From Eximiradius sp. (GTDB lineage: Bacteria > Bacteroidota > Ignavibacteria > Kapaibacteriales > UBA2268), in assembly GCA_937127445.1 (NCBI GenBank), contig CAKZLY010000008.1, positions 1 to 34,552 of the forward strand: a DNA stretch of 34,552 bases. The letters are read 5' to 3'. The notes under the pieces are model-generated. The model was not told the DNA's origin. It did no database searches and worked only from the letters and a program-made list of their open reading frames with translations. The position numbers were made by a program, and so were the translations under genes. Below are positions 18,521 to 28,835 of this stretch, one piece after another (positions within the stretch are counted from its first letter, which is position 1; each line of letters opens with the position of its first letter).

Positions 18521-19470
18521 TATATTGATTGTGCAATCTGAGCAATGTTTGAGGATCGCCCCATTGTATAAAAATGAATACTCGGGACCTTTGCTGCAAT
18601 CAATTCTTTTGCTTGCATAATAGCCCATTCGATTCCGACTTGCTCAACTTCTTTATTGGAATTACACTTTTCAACTTCTCTTGATAATTCAATAGGAATT
18701 TCAACATAAAAGTTTTTGGGTAATATATTTAAATGTCCTTTTACTGAAATAGGTTTTATACCTGGAACGACTGGAACATCAATTCCATTTTTTCTACATA
18801 ATTCAACGTAATCAAAATAATATTTGTTATCGAAAAATAATTGAGTTACAATATAATTTGCTCCACACGCTAACTTATGCTTGAGTACTCTGATATCAGT
18901 CTCGAAATTTGGCGATTCTGGATGCTTTTCTGGATAACCAGCAACACCAATTGAAAACTGAGTTGGTGTAGGATTTGCGATGTCTTCATCTAAATATATG
19001 CCTTTGTTCAAGTTTGAAATTTGTTCAATTAATTCGCTTGCATAAGTGTGTCCGCCTTTTGTTGGAATAAAAGTTTTCAAAGTTTTGTCTGGATCCCCAC
19101 GAACAACTAACAAGTTATGAATTCCTAAAAAATTGAGGTCAATTAATGCATCTTCGGTTTCTTCTTTCGTAAATCCTGAACAAATTAAATGGGGAACAAC
19201 CTCAATGTTATATTTATGCTTTATTGCAGCTGAAATTCCTACTGTTCCAGGACGTTTCTTAATAAGGCGTTCTTCAAGTAAACCGTCCTCGCGTTTTTTA
19301 TAAACAACCTCTTCCCTATGATATGTAACATTAATATAAGCGGGATTGAATTCGAGAAGTGGTTCAATAGTATCATAAATTTCTTGAATGCTTTTACCTT
19401 TCAATGGTGGCAAAAGTTCGAAGGAAAAAAGCGTCTTTTTAGTACTTTTTAATAACTCAGCAACTATCAT
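18517..19470 (-). CDS. metF: MetF, 5,10-methylenetetrahydrofolate reductase
   Basis: Flavin enzyme that reduces methylenetetrahydrofolate to 5-methyltetrahydrofolate, the methyl donor for MetH. The 317 residues begin with [20 protein letters not shown] (the usual FSFE-PP opening), then the INVTYHRE strand and [23 protein letters not shown] and [15 protein letters not shown], all typical of the reductase barrel, followed by the [11 protein letters not shown] substrate strand. Its ATG lies in an ATGA overlap with the metH stop, so translation is coupled. The order metH then metF puts donor production and use on one transcript. Confidence 0.96.
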   Translation of the reverse strand: MIVAELLKSTKKTLFSFELLPPLKGKSIQEIYDTIEPLLEFNPAYINVTYHREEVVYKKREDGLLEERLIKKRPGTVGISAAIKHKYNIEVVPHLICSGFTKEETEDALIDLNFLGIHNLLVVRGDPDKTLKTFIPTKGGHTYASELIEQISNLNKGIYLDEDIANPTPTQFSIGVAGYPEKHPESPNFETDIRVLKHKLACGANYIVTQLFFDNKYYFDYVELCRKNGIDVPVVPGIKPISVKGHLNILPKNFYVEIPIELSREVEKCNSNKEVEQVGIEWAIMQAKELIAAKVPSIHFYTMGRSSNIAQIAQSIY

Positions 19471-22400
19471 ATGCTTAAATTTAATGTATCTAACAGAATT
19501 TTTTTTGCTTTTTCAATTGTTATGTTTTTCTTTTTCGCGTACAATTCAATTTGTTCATTACCAAGAGAAAAGACTTTAAAATAATGCGATTTCGGATGTG
19601 CAAAAACATAAGCACAAACCGAAGCAGCTGGACACATCATAAATGTATCTGTAAGCTGAACATCTATTCTCTTCGCATCAAGTAATTCGAATATCATTTT
19701 CTTTTCAGAATGGTCCGGACAAGCAGGATAACCTGGTGCTGGACGAATTCCCCTATATTTCTCTTTAAATAAATCAGGAATTGTTAAATTTTCATTTGGT
19801 GAAAATCCCCAAATTTTTGTTCTGATTTCTTTATGCAAGTATTCAGCGAAAGCTTCGGCAAATCTATCCGCAAGTATTTTGACCATTGTATAACTATAGT
19901 CGTCCCCTTGTTTTTTAAATTTATCTGCAAGTTCATAGGAACCAATCCCACCTGTTACAACAAATAAACCTATATAATCCTCAATTCCAGTTTCTTTGGG
20001 TGCGATAAAATCAGCCAAACATAAATTTTTTTCATTTACATTTCTTTTGCTGCAATCTCTCAAAAAACACATTCTTTCAATTCTATCATCTACATATATT
20101 TCAACATCTTCATCAACAGAGTTAGCTTTAAAAATACCAAAAGCTGCATTTGCCGTAAGTTTCTTCCCTTCAACTATTTCATTCAATAGTAAATTTGCAT
20201 CCTCGAATAAACGACTTGCCTCCTGTCCTTTCTCAGTGTCTTGGAATATTTCCGGGTATTTTTTATTTATACCCCATTGATAAAAAAAGAAAGTCCAGTC
20301 GATATAATCTTTAAGGACAGACAAATCCATATTATATATATAATCGATACCAATAAACGCCGGGTGAACAATTTCGGCTTCTTCCTGCCTCCAGAAATAC
20401 TTGTTATGTCTTGCTTCTGATAAAGAAATAGAATGATTCTTGATATTTTTTTCTTGGTAATATTTATGTCTCAAATTTTCATATTCACTCTTAATTTTCT
20501 GAATAAGATCATTTCTTCTGTTATTATCCAGAAGTTCTGCAACAACTGGAACGCTTAAAGAAGCATCTTTAACATAAACTACAGCACCTGAATATTGAGG
20601 GTCAATCTTAATCGCAGTATGTAGTTTTGATGTAGTCGCTCCGCCAATTAGTAGCGGAATAGAAAAGTTGTGTTTTTGCATTTCAGTGGCTACATTTACC
20701 ATTTCATCAAGAGATGGTGTAATTAAACCACTTAATCCAATAATATCAACATTATGTTTTTTTGCTTCATACAAGATTTTCTCAACAGGTGTCATAATTC
20801 CCAGATCAATCACCTCATAATTATTACAAGAAAGCACTACACCAACGATATTTTTCCCGATATCGTGAACGTCCCCCTTCACTGTTGCTAATAATATTTT
20901 CCCTGCTTTTTTTGAAACACCATCTTTTTTATTCTGTTCAATGATAATTGGTTCAAGCATACTAACAGCTTTTTTCATTACTCTTGCTGATTTCATTACT
21001 TGTGGTAAAAACATTTTCCCTTGCCCGAATAGTTCTCCAACCTTGTCCATTCCTCTCATTAATGGTCCTTCAATGATTTTTAAAGCAAAGCAATACTTTT
21101 CAAGTGCTTCTTTTATGTCTTCTTCAATATATTCATTTATTCCATTCACCAGTGAATATTCAAGACGCTCATCAACTGTACGACTTCTCCAATCATCTTT
21201 TTTCGATTTATCAGTTTCTTTTTTCCCAAGCTTTGATGAATATTCAAGTAATCTTTCAGTTGCATCTTCTCTCCGATTTAAAATCAAGTCTTCGCATAAA
21301 CACCTCAATTCAAAATCAATTTCATCGTAAATTGGTAAAGCACCAGCATTGACAATGCCCATATCCAAGCCTGCATTGATAGCATGGTAGAGAAAAACAG
21401 AGTGCAAAGCTTCACGAACTAGGTTGCTACCTCTAAAAGCGAACGATAAATTACTTATCCCTCCACTTGTTTTGCAATAAGGTAAATTCTTTTTGATCCA
21501 TTCTACTGCACGAATAAATTCAACGGCGTAATTATTGTGTTCAGCAATTCCAGTTCCAATTGTAAGGATATTGCAATCGAAAACGATATCCTCAGGTGGA
21601 AAGTCTATTTTTTCAGTAAGTAATTTATAAGCACGTTCGCATATTTCAATCTTCCGCTGAAAATCTGTAGCTTGTCCTTTTTCATCAAATGCCATTACTA
21701 TTGCTGCTGCACCATATTTACGAATAAGCTTTGCCTGTTCGAGAAATACTTGCTCACCTTCTTTTAAACTAATTGAATTTACTATTGCTTTGCCTTGAAT
21801 ATTTTGTAAAGCTGTTTCAATAACTTCCCACTTCGAGCTATCAATCATAAATGGGACTTTTGCAATATCTGGTTCAGCTGCAATTGTTCTTAGAAAGATT
21901 TCCATTTCAAGCTTTGCATCTAATAGTGCGTCATCAAAATTAATGTCGATTATTTGGGCACCATTTTCTATTTGCTGCCGAGCAATAGAAACTGCTTCAT
22001 CATACTTTTTTTCTTTAATTAATTTTGCAAATTTTGCTGAACCTGCTACATTTGTTCTTTCACCAATGTTAATAAAATTACTATCCTTTTCAATTGTAAG
22101 TGGTTCAAGCCCCGATAACTGAGTCTTTCTAGAAAAATTTATTGGTTTGCGTGGATTTTTACCTAATGTAGCATTTTTAAAAAGTCTTATAAAATCAGGG
22201 GTTGTTCCGCAACAACCACCAACAATATTTACCAGACCCTCATCTATAAATAATCTTATCCACTCGCTCATATTTTCAGGAGTTTCGTCATACTGCCCAA
22301 ATTGATTTGGCAAACCAGCATTTGGATATGTCGAAATGAAGAGATGTGTTCTTAACGATAAGTCCCAAATGAGTGGATACATTTCCTTTGCACCAAGGGC

Positions 22401-23117
22401 ACAATTCAAACCTATTGATAATAGAGGAAAATGATTCACGGATACAAGAAAAGCATCAAGAGTTTGCCCCGATAATGTTCTGCCTGATGCATCGGAAAAT
22501 GTAACAGAAAGCATCACAGGAAGCTTTCGTCCTTTTTCTTCGAGAACACTTTGAATTGCAAATAAAGCAGCTTTTGCATTAAGAGTATCGAATACGGTTT
22601 CGACAAGTAAAACATCACATCCACCATCAATCAATCCATTTACCTGTTCTTTATACGCATCAACCATCTGAATAAAATTCACGCTTCTAAAAGAAGGATT
22701 ATTAACATCGGGCGAAATAGAAAGTGTTTTATTTGTTGGTCCAATACTACCTGCAACAAATTTATATTCAAAGTTAGAGAACTTGTCAGCAATTTTGCGA
22801 GCTATTTGTGCAGCATTATAATTAATCTCATAAACATAATCTTGCAAATCATAGTCTGCAAGCGATATTCTCGTTGAGTTGAAAGTGTTTGTTTCAATAA
22901 TATCTGCGCCAGCGGCAAGATATTGGTGATGAATTTCTTCTATCACATCAGGTTTTGTCAAATTAAGTATATCATTGCATCCTTTAAGCAACTTGTTATG
23001 AGCAGCAAAACGATTGCCACGGAAATCATTTTCCGAAAGGTTGTATCGTTGAATCATAGTACCCATCGCACCATCAATAACAAGTATGCGATTTTGAAGT
23101 ATGTTTTCAATTGACAT
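19467..23117 (-). CDS. metH: MetH, cobalamin-dependent methionine synthase
   Basis: Transfers a methyl group from 5-methyltetrahydrofolate through cobalamin to homocysteine. The 1216 residues hold all four modules. The homocysteine module (1-330) has the zinc-binding Cys239 (GLNCALG) and Cys302-Cys303 (GGCCGTTP). The folate module (about 345-630) has [14 protein letters not shown]. The cobalamin module (about 640-890) has DVHDIGKN with the cobalt-binding His751. The reactivation domain (about 900-1216) has [12 protein letters not shown]. Each lies where the E. coli enzyme has its counterpart (offset about 8). Length matches. I see no cobalamin or SAM riboswitch in the 206 bases upstream. It is divergent from the TetR operon, and metF follows. 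Confidence 0.97.
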   Translation of the reverse strand: MSIENILQNRILVIDGAMGTMIQRYNLSENDFRGNRFAAHNKLLKGCNDILNLTKPDVIEEIHHQYLAAGADIIETNTFNSTRISLADYDLQDYVYEINYNAAQIARKIADKFSNFEYKFVAGSIGPTNKTLSISPDVNNPSFRSVNFIQMVDAYKEQVNGLIDGGCDVLLVETVFDTLNAKAALFAIQSVLEEKGRKLPVMLSVTFSDASGRTLSGQTLDAFLVSVNHFPLLSIGLNCALGAKEMYPLIWDLSLRTHLFISTYPNAGLPNQFGQYDETPENMSEWIRLFIDEGLVNIVGGCCGTTPDFIRLFKNATLGKNPRKPINFSRKTQLSGLEPLTIEKDSNFINIGERTNVAGSAKFAKLIKEKKYDEAVSIARQQIENGAQIIDINFDDALLDAKLEMEIFLRTIAAEPDIAKVPFMIDSSKWEVIETALQNIQGKAIVNSISLKEGEQVFLEQAKLIRKYGAAAIVMAFDEKGQATDFQRKIEICERAYKLLTEKIDFPPEDIVFDCNILTIGTGIAEHNNYAVEFIRAVEWIKKNLPYCKTSGGISNLSFAFRGSNLVREALHSVFLYHAINAGLDMGIVNAGALPIYDEIDFELRCLCEDLILNRREDATERLLEYSSKLGKKETDKSKKDDWRSRTVDERLEYSLVNGINEYIEEDIKEALEKYCFALKIIEGPLMRGMDKVGELFGQGKMFLPQVMKSARVMKKAVSMLEPIIIEQNKKDGVSKKAGKILLATVKGDVHDIGKNIVGVVLSCNNYEVIDLGIMTPVEKILYEAKKHNVDIIGLSGLITPSLDEMVNVATEMQKHNFSIPLLIGGATTSKLHTAIKIDPQYSGAVVYVKDASLSVPVVAELLDNNRRNDLIQKIKSEYENLRHKYYQEKNIKNHSISLSEARHNKYFWRQEEAEIVHPAFIGIDYIYNMDLSVLKDYIDWTFFFYQWGINKKYPEIFQDTEKGQEASRLFEDANLLLNEIVEGKKLTANAAFGIFKANSVDEDVEIYVDDRIERMCFLRDCSKRNVNEKNLCLADFIAPKETGIEDYIGLFVVTGGIGSYELADKFKKQGDDYSYTMVKILADRFAEAFAEYLHKEIRTKIWGFSPNENLTIPDLFKEKYRGIRPAPGYPACPDHSEKKMIFELLDAKRIDVQLTDTFMMCPAASVCAYVFAHPKSHYFKVFSLGNEQIELYAKKKNITIEKAKKILLDTLNLSI

Positions 23118-23176
23118 AATGCTTCGCGATAATTATTGATTATTAATATATATAGCTAGTAGTAACGAATTGAGAA

Positions 23177-23212
23177 TAATATTATTAATAATATTACTTA
23201 CTTATTAGTAAG
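23177..23212. promoter_or_regulatory. Two adjacent perfect palindromes between metH and tetR
   Basis: TAATATTATTAATAATATTA (23177-23196) is a perfect 20-bp palindrome of only A and T. It is followed directly by CTTACT-TATT-AGTAAG (23197-23212), a perfect 6-bp inverted repeat around four bases. The second includes ATTAGT, which is also found in the site just before tetR, so a regulator may bind both. The first may simply be an AT-rich chance palindrome. Confidence 0.4.
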
Positions 23213-23261
23213 AAGCAAAAGTAAAATAACAGTAATTCTGAGAAATAATATGAAAAAATAT

Positions 23262-23292
23262 TTTGTATTTAAGAAAAATATCATTATTTTTG
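23262..23292 (+). promoter_or_regulatory. Bacteroidota-type promoter of the tetR efflux operon
   Basis: TTTG (23262-23265), 19 bases, then TATTTTTG (23285-23292), a full match to the TTTG/TAnnTTTG promoter known in Bacteroidetes at the usual spacing. Transcription should start a few bases later, inside the adjoining palindrome, which would let a repressor there block it. The 5' leader would be about 25 bases. Confidence 0.5.
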
Positions 23293-23315
23293 ACTAAGTA
23301 ATTTAACCAATTAGT
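23293..23315. promoter_or_regulatory. Candidate TetR operator over the transcription start
   Basis: ACTAA at 23293-23297 and TTAGT at 23311-23315 are inverted half-sites with 13 bases between, in an imperfect palindrome centred near 23304. It lies between the promoter and the tetR ATG, where a TetR-family protein usually represses its own operon. It shares ATTAGT with the palindrome at 23197-23212. That the operon's own TetR binds here is inference. Confidence 0.5.
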
Positions 23316-23323
23316 TAAAATAA

Positions 23324-23956
23324 ATGGATAACAATAAAAATATTAATTCCCCAAATAATCTATCAGAACCCGAGAATAAAATCTTAGAAGCTGCTAAAAA
23401 AGTTTTCATTCAAAAAGGTTTTGATGGAGCTACCATGCAAGAGATTGCAGATGTAGCTGGTATTAACAAGGCATTGCTACATTACTATTTTAGAAAGAAA
23501 GAGATATTATTCAAGACAATTTTTCAACAAGCTTTTTCGGAATTTGTTCCAAATATTCAAGAAGTAATAAGTTCTGATAAGCCTCTCAGAAAAAAAATCA
23601 AATCATTTATTGAGGGTTATATTGATTTGTTAACGAAAAATCCATATCTACCAATTTTCATTCTAAATGAATTAAGTCAAAGACCAGAAAAACTTATTAC
23701 AATAATAAAAAGTTCAGGCTTAAATCCTTCTTTGATAATTAAAAATTTCGATAAAAGCCTTCAAGAAGCAGGCATAAAATCTTATCCCATTAAACATTTG
23801 TTAGTTAATATACTATCAATGTGCATTTTTCCAGTAGTAGCCAAACCTGTAATATCATCATTTCTTTTTGATGGCAACGATAAATCGTATCAATTATTTA
23901 TTCAACAAAGGAAAAAATACATTTATGATTTTATTATAAAGGCATTAAAAATATGA
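23324..23956 (+). CDS. TetR-family repressor of the efflux operon
   Basis: A 210-residue TetR-type regulator. The DNA-binding head is plain: ILEAAKKVFIQKGFDGATMQ followed by EIADVAGINKALLHYYFRKK, ending in the usual KKEILFKTIF helix (about 20-68). The rest is all-helical and would hold the ligand pocket; ligand unknown. It heads the operon and its stop overlaps the tolC-like gene by ATGA. The arrangement resembles CecR upstream of ybhGFSR in E. coli, so its likely job is to relieve repression when a toxic compound enters the cell. The start ATG has no Shine-Dalgarno. Confidence 0.92.
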   Translation: MDNNKNINSPNNLSEPENKILEAAKKVFIQKGFDGATMQEIADVAGINKALLHYYFRKKEILFKTIFQQAFSEFVPNIQEVISSDKPLRKKIKSFIEGYIDLLTKNPYLPIFILNELSQRPEKLITIIKSSGLNPSLIIKNFDKSLQEAGIKSYPIKHLLVNILSMCIFPVVAKPVISSFLFDGNDKSYQLFIQQRKKYIYDFIIKALKI

Positions 23957-25215
23957 AAGTCAAATATATTATATTATTTACATTGATTATCAATTTGAAT
24001 TCATATGCGGATACCAGTTATATTTATTTTGAACAGCTTATTGAAGGACTAACAAACAATTATAAGTTGAAAGATAATGTGGCAAATACAAAAGTAATCC
24101 AATTAATTAGAGAAGATATAAACAAAACATCATACTTACCACAATTCAATATCTCCTCGCAAGTTTCTTATCAAAGCGACGTTACCAAAGTTCCAATTTC
24201 ATTGCCTGGTATAAATTTTCCAACAATGGATAAAACACAATATAAAATCAATTTAGAGATAAATCAAATTATTTACGATGGTTTCTTAATGAATATTATT
24301 AATAAAAGAGATAAATATCTTTCACTTATCGAAGAATTGCAAACTGATTTAATCCTTGATTCACAAAAAGAGTTACTGAATAAATTAATATATCTCTACT
24401 TGATAAATTATAAAACTAAACAACAATTGGATGAACAAAAAAAGATATTAGACTTCAAAAAAAATGATATAGCAAATTTAATTTCGGGCGGAATATTAAC
24501 TAACACCGATATGGACTATCTAAACATTGAAATGATTAAAATCTCTCAACAAATTGAAACACACGAGATTAATTGTCAGTACTTGAGTGAGAATATAGAA
24601 CTATTAACAAATATCAGAGTGAACAATAATTTGATATATTACAAAGATGAAAGCCTTTCTCAAACTGACAAAATGAATAGAAAAGAGTTGAGAATACTTG
24701 AAATGAAGAAAAACATAGCCGACATAAATGCAGAAATCTTATCAAAGCAAACTTCTCCAAAATTATTTGCCTTTGGACAGCTCGGATATGGCAAACCCGG
24801 TTTGAATATGTTATCTAATAACAACAGTTCATATTATCTTGTTGGAGTTAAAATGACATGGAATATCTTTGACTGGGGGAAAAGTAGAAAAGAAGAAGAG
24901 ATAGCACAAATCAATACAGCTTCATTAGATAATGAAAAAGCACAATTTATTCAGAATATTATATTGCTAAAAAATGAAATTTTAGCAAATATCAGTAAAA
25001 TTGATAAACAGATTGAAAATGATTTAGAAATCATAAAATTAAGAGAAAAAATATTATTAGCTACTTATTCAAAACTTACAAATGGTACCGCGAAAGCCGT
25101 TGACTATTTAAATGATTTATCTGCCAAGACACAAGCAATAATAGATTATGAAAAGCATACTATTGAAAAGCAATATTATATTCAGTATTATTCAATTTTA
25201 ATGGGAATAAAATAA
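23953..25215 (+). CDS. TolC-like outer membrane efflux channel
   Basis: Outer-membrane channel of the tripartite exporter. The 420 residues start with a signal peptide (MKVKYIILFTLIINLNSYA, cut before DTSY). The mature protein is rich in long coiled helices with Gln/Ile/Leu/Asn, in two structural repeats, each followed by a strand part: SSQVSYQSDVTKVPISLPGI and, in the second half, LFAFGQLGYGKPGLNMLSNN then SYYLVGVKMTWNIFDWGKSR. The WNIFDWGK motif is typical of the TolC/OEP family. Length matches (420-480). It begins in an ATGA overlap with tetR and is 3 bases before the adaptor gene. Having a dedicated channel in the operon suggests a full export machine. Confidence 0.92.
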   Translation: MKVKYIILFTLIINLNSYADTSYIYFEQLIEGLTNNYKLKDNVANTKVIQLIREDINKTSYLPQFNISSQVSYQSDVTKVPISLPGINFPTMDKTQYKINLEINQIIYDGFLMNIINKRDKYLSLIEELQTDLILDSQKELLNKLIYLYLINYKTKQQLDEQKKILDFKKNDIANLISGGILTNTDMDYLNIEMIKISQQIETHEINCQYLSENIELLTNIRVNNNLIYYKDESLSQTDKMNRKELRILEMKKNIADINAEILSKQTSPKLFAFGQLGYGKPGLNMLSNNNSSYYLVGVKMTWNIFDWGKSRKEEEIAQINTASLDNEKAQFIQNIILLKNEILANISKIDKQIENDLEIIKLREKILLATYSKLTNGTAKAVDYLNDLSAKTQAIIDYEKHTIEKQYYIQYYSILMGIK

Positions 25216-25218
25216 ATT

Positions 25219-26103
25219 ATGAAAAAATTAAAAATAATTATTGTAGTAAGTATTGCATCAGTAATGTTTTCTTGCTCCGATAGAGATAATCAACCAGATG
25301 CATATGGCCAATTCGAAGCGACAGAAATTTTGCTCTCTTCAGAAATACAAGGGAAATTAATAAAATGGGATGTTGAAGAAGGGAAAAATTATCCTTCGCA
25401 ACAACTGTTAGGTATAGTTGACACTAATTCTCTATTTTTAAAAAAACAACAATTAGTAGCACAACAAAAACTTATTTCAGCAAAATATTTAAATATATCC
25501 ACACAACTCGACATTTTATACCAACAAAAAACCAATTTGGAAAGTGAAAAGAATAGATTTGAAAAACTTGTATCTCAAAATGCTGCTACTCAAAAACAAT
25601 TAGATGATATTGTAAACAACATCAAAATAATTGAGAAACAAATTGAAAACGCTAAGACTCAAAATAATCTTGTGACAAATGAACTGGAAAGTGTAAAATT
25701 TCAGATTAAACAATTAGACGACCAATTATCAAAATGTTACATTCAAATGCCAATAGATGGAACTATTTTAGTGAAATATGTGGAACCTTTTGAATTAGTT
25801 TTACCAAACAAACCATTACTAAAGATTGCTGATCTCAACAAAATGTATCTCAGGTGCTACATTGATGAAGAACAATTATCTCAATTTAAATTAGGACAAA
25901 ATGTTAAAGTCTATGTTGACAGTAAAAATGGGTTAAAAGACTACAATGGAATCGTTAGCTGGGTATCGTCACAAGCTGAATTCTCACCTAAAATTATTCA
26001 AAATCGTAATGAAAGGAAAAATTTAGTTTATGCAGTTAAAATTTTAGTAGAAAATGATGGTAGCTTAAAAATCGGGATGTTAGGAGATGTTATCATCAAG
26101 TAG
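25219..26103 (+). CDS. HlyD-type periplasmic adaptor lipoprotein
   Basis: Membrane fusion protein bridging inner-membrane transporter and outer-membrane channel. The 294 residues begin with a lipoprotein signal whose lipobox VMFSC puts the lipid on Cys19. Then come the first half of a lipoyl-like fold (VEEGKNYPSQQLLGIVD), a long coiled coil (about 75-175, with QKTNLESEKNRFEKLVSQNA), the closing half (CYIQMPIDGTILVKYVEPFE), and a beta-barrel (GQNVKVYVDSKNGLKDYNG). This is the YbhG/HlyD layout. Neighbours are the TolC-like gene (3 bases upstream) and the ATPase (2 bases downstream). Confidence 0.93.
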   Translation: MKKLKIIIVVSIASVMFSCSDRDNQPDAYGQFEATEILLSSEIQGKLIKWDVEEGKNYPSQQLLGIVDTNSLFLKKQQLVAQQKLISAKYLNISTQLDILYQQKTNLESEKNRFEKLVSQNAATQKQLDDIVNNIKIIEKQIENAKTQNNLVTNELESVKFQIKQLDDQLSKCYIQMPIDGTILVKYVEPFELVLPNKPLLKIADLNKMYLRCYIDEEQLSQFKLGQNVKVYVDSKNGLKDYNGIVSWVSSQAEFSPKIIQNRNERKNLVYAVKILVENDGSLKIGMLGDVIIK

Positions 26104-26105
26104 TT

Positions 26106-26999
26106 ATGGAAGCAATTAGAGTAAATAATATCACAAAAAGTTATGAAAATATTAATGCATTATCAAATGTTAGTTTTTCTATTAATCAAACTGAAATTTT
26201 TGGATTAATTGGTCCCGATGGAGCTGGCAAAACAACTTTGATAAGAATTTTGACATCACTTATTTTGCCGGATGAAGGGAACGCTTACATACTTAATTTA
26301 GATTTAAAAAAAGATTATAAGCAAATAAGAAAGATAATTGGCTATATGCCTCAAAGGTTCTCATTATATATGGATTTATCGGTTGAAGAAAATTTACAAT
26401 TTTATGCAGAAATTTTTGGTGTATCAATAAAAGATAATTATTATTTAATTGAACCAATTTATAAACAAATTGAACCTTATAAAGAAAGAAAAGCAGGAAA
26501 GTTGTCAGGTGGAATGAAACAAAAATTAGCACTTTCTTGTGCATTAATTCATAGACCTAAATTTTTATTGTTAGACGAACCCACTACTGGTGTTGATGCA
26601 ATCTCTCGTATTGAATTTTGGGAAATGTTAAAAAATTATCAAAATGAGGGCATCACGATACTAGTATCAACTCCATATATGGATGAAGCATTACAGTGTA
26701 ATAGACTTGCATTTATCAAAGAAGGCAAAATATTGACAGTAGCCTCACCAAGCGAAATATTAAATAATTATCCATTTAATATATATGATATTAAGAATGA
26801 AAATACTTATCAAACAATTGAATATTTTAAAAAAATAATACCTGATGCAATAATAAATAGATTCGGTCAAAGTTTACATTGTTCAACTCAATTATCATTT
26901 GATGAAATTATTCAAGCTACAGATATCAATAATATTCTTATCGAAAAAATTGAACCAACAATTGAAGATTGTTTTTTATGGATATCGCAACAACAATAG
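26106..26999 (+). CDS. ABC exporter ATPase, YbhF first-half type
   Basis: ATP-binding subunit, 297 residues. Walker A GPDGAGKTT (36-44), the signature LSGGMKQKLALSCALIHRP, Walker B FLLLDEPTTGVD and a switch position that is unusual (VSTPYMDEA, with Pro where His is normal). The GPDGAGKTT variant is that of the first half of E. coli YbhF, in which two NBDs are fused. Here they are separate genes that overlap by 22 bases. The missing His at the switch (a degenerate site) is common in the first NBD of such asymmetric pairs; that is inference. Confidence 0.94.
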   Translation: MEAIRVNNITKSYENINALSNVSFSINQTEIFGLIGPDGAGKTTLIRILTSLILPDEGNAYILNLDLKKDYKQIRKIIGYMPQRFSLYMDLSVEENLQFYAEIFGVSIKDNYYLIEPIYKQIEPYKERKAGKLSGGMKQKLALSCALIHRPKFLLLDEPTTGVDAISRIEFWEMLKNYQNEGITILVSTPYMDEALQCNRLAFIKEGKILTVASPSEILNNYPFNIYDIKNENTYQTIEYFKKIIPDAIINRFGQSLHCSTQLSFDEIIQATDINNILIEKIEPTIEDCFLWISQQQ

Positions 27000-27727
27000 A
27001 ACCTCAAAAATATGCAATTTATGCACGGAAATTGGTGAAAAAATTTGGCAATTTTATCGCTGATGATAATTTAAATTTCGAGGTTCATCCAGGTGAAATA
27101 TTTGGATTATTAGGTGCGAATGGAGCAGGAAAAACAACCGCTATAAAAATGATGACTGGTTTACTCAAACCAACCTCTGGTATATTGAAAGTTAATGGTT
27201 ATGATATTTATTCTGAATCAGAGATAATTCGTAAATCTATTGGCTACATGAGCCAGAAATTTTCACTTTATGAAGAATTAACTATTTACGAAAATATTCG
27301 CTTCTTTGGCGGAATTTATGGATTGAACCTTAAAAGCATTAAATCAAGAGCTGAATGGGCCGAACACACCTTTTCTCTTAGTGGATTTATGGATAAAAGA
27401 GTATCAAATCTTCCACTTGGATGGAAGCAAAAAGTTGCATTTGTTGTTGCAAGCATTCATAATCCGGCAATTATTTTTTTAGATGAACCGACTGGAGGGG
27501 TCGATCCCAGTGTCAGAAGAAATTTCTGGGATAATATCTATCAAGCTTCAATTAACGGAACAACCATTATTGTTACAACCCATTATATGGATGAAGCAGA
27601 ATACTGTCAAAGAATTTGTATTATGGATCAAGGAATAATTAAAGCCATTGGTAAACCGAATGAATTAAAAAATAAATTCCTTGTAAATACAATGAATGAA
27701 TTATTTATTAAGATTGTTAGAAATTAA
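26978..27727 (+). CDS. ABC exporter ATPase, YbhF second-half type
   Basis: Second ATP-binding subunit, 249 residues from the ATG at 26978 (a TTG lies three codons earlier). Walker A GANGAGKTT (46-54), Walker B IIFLDEPTGGVDP and a normal switch His (VTTHYMDEAEYC) are clear. The signature is LPLGWKQK rather than LSGGQ, a change seen in the second half of YbhF. With its partner, one composite ATP site would pair the odd signature of this protein with the Walker A of the other. It overlaps the partner by 22 bases and is followed by the first permease with one base between. Confidence 0.94.
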   Translation: MDIATTIEPQKYAIYARKLVKKFGNFIADDNLNFEVHPGEIFGLLGANGAGKTTAIKMMTGLLKPTSGILKVNGYDIYSESEIIRKSIGYMSQKFSLYEELTIYENIRFFGGIYGLNLKSIKSRAEWAEHTFSLSGFMDKRVSNLPLGWKQKVAFVVASIHNPAIIFLDEPTGGVDPSVRRNFWDNIYQASINGTTIIVTTHYMDEAEYCQRICIMDQGIIKAIGKPNELKNKFLVNTMNELFIKIVRN

Positions 27728-27728
27728 T

Positions 27729-28835
27729 ATGAAACAATTAATTGCATTTATCAAGAAAGAATTCTTTCATATTTTTAGAGATTGGCGAACTTTGATTGTG
27801 ATCTTTGCAATTCCTGCAATTCAATTAATAGTATTTGGCTATGCAATATCTAACGATTTAAATAATATTTCTATTGGCATATTAGATAAATCTAATGATG
27901 AATTTAGTAAAAAAATTGTTTCAAAAATGACATTCTCAAACTTTTTCAAAATAGGACACATATTACAAAGCGAAAAAGAAATTGAAAAATTATTTAAAAG
28001 TGGAAAAGTGAAAGAAGTTGTAATAATTCAGCAAAACTTTTCAAAAAGTATTATTAAAAATGGTATAGCATCTATCCAAATAATTGCTGATGCATCTGAA
28101 CCGAATACAGCAAACTTAGCAATTAATTATACTTCAGCTTTGATAAATAATTTTGTCCAGGACATATCAAAAACTACTGCAATAGTGCCACCCTATTCAA
28201 TTGAAGTTAAAATGCTGTATAATCCTACATTGCAATCATCCTGGATGTTTATCCCTGGTATTATTGCTTTAATATTAACATTAATATCTGTAATGCTGAC
28301 TTCTGTAAGTATTGTAAAAGAAAAAGAATACGGTTCAATGGAGTTACTATTAGTAACACCCCTAAAATCTTTGACAATAATAATTGGGAAAGTTGTGCCG
28401 TACTTTATTTTATCAATAATTAATATTAGTTTTATTTTTTTATTAGGACATATATTTTTTGCTTTACCTGTACAGGGTAGCCTATTTACATTGTACATGC
28501 TTTCCACTATGTATATAATTTTAGCTTTATCAATTGGAATATTTATTTCTGTCAACGTCGCAAATCAACAAGTAGCAATGTTAATATCACTTGTTGCATT
28601 AATGCTACCTACTATTTTGCTTTCTGGATTTATTTTCCCAATTGAGAACATGCCCAAATGGTTACAATTATTTTCCATTATTATGCCACCAAGATATTTC
28701 ATAGAAGGACTAAGAGGAATAATGCTAAAAGGAAATGGCTTCCAAGAATTATGGATAAATTTTTTAGTTATTATGTTTATGACATTTATTTTTATTATAC
28801 TGAGTATCAAAAGATTTAAATCACGGTTAATATAA
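27729..28835 (+). CDS. ABC-2 family permease (YbhS-like)
   Basis: Membrane subunit of the exporter, 368 residues from the ATG at 27729. An ATG at 27696 would add 11 residues inside the ATPase gene and is less likely because 27729 follows the ATPase stop directly. Topology is that of ABC-2 exporters: one N-terminal hydrophobic segment (LIVIFAIPAIQLIVFGYAIS), a soluble domain of about 150 residues, then five segments, with the family marks VKEKEYGSMELLLVTPL, LSGFIFPIENMPKWLQ and IMPPRYFIEGLRGIML. It ends in a 1-base overlap with the next permease gene (TAATG). The two would form a heterodimer. Confidence 0.93.
   Translation: MKQLIAFIKKEFFHIFRDWRTLIVIFAIPAIQLIVFGYAISNDLNNISIGILDKSNDEFSKKIVSKMTFSNFFKIGHILQSEKEIEKLFKSGKVKEVVIIQQNFSKSIIKNGIASIQIIADASEPNTANLAINYTSALINNFVQDISKTTAIVPPYSIEVKMLYNPTLQSSWMFIPGIIALILTLISVMLTSVSIVKEKEYGSMELLLVTPLKSLTIIIGKVVPYFILSIINISFIFLLGHIFFALPVQGSLFTLYMLSTMYIILALSIGIFISVNVANQQVAMLISLVALMLPTILLSGFIFPIENMPKWLQLFSIIMPPRYFIEGLRGIMLKGNGFQELWINFLVIMFMTFIFIILSIKRFKSRLI

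Noticed and set aside
20941-21330. Open frame of 129 codons on the plus strand inside metH
   Set aside because: It is an antisense frame of the conserved cobalamin region of metH; the Ser/Phe-rich product is what antisense reading of such DNA gives.
23118-23176. Cobalamin or SAM riboswitch upstream of metH
   Set aside because: The leader is short and A/T-rich, with no conserved B12-box or SAM-type stems that I can see.
28193-28555. Open frame of 120 codons opposite the first permease gene
   Set aside because: Antisense of an ABC-2 permease, with no start context and no family match.
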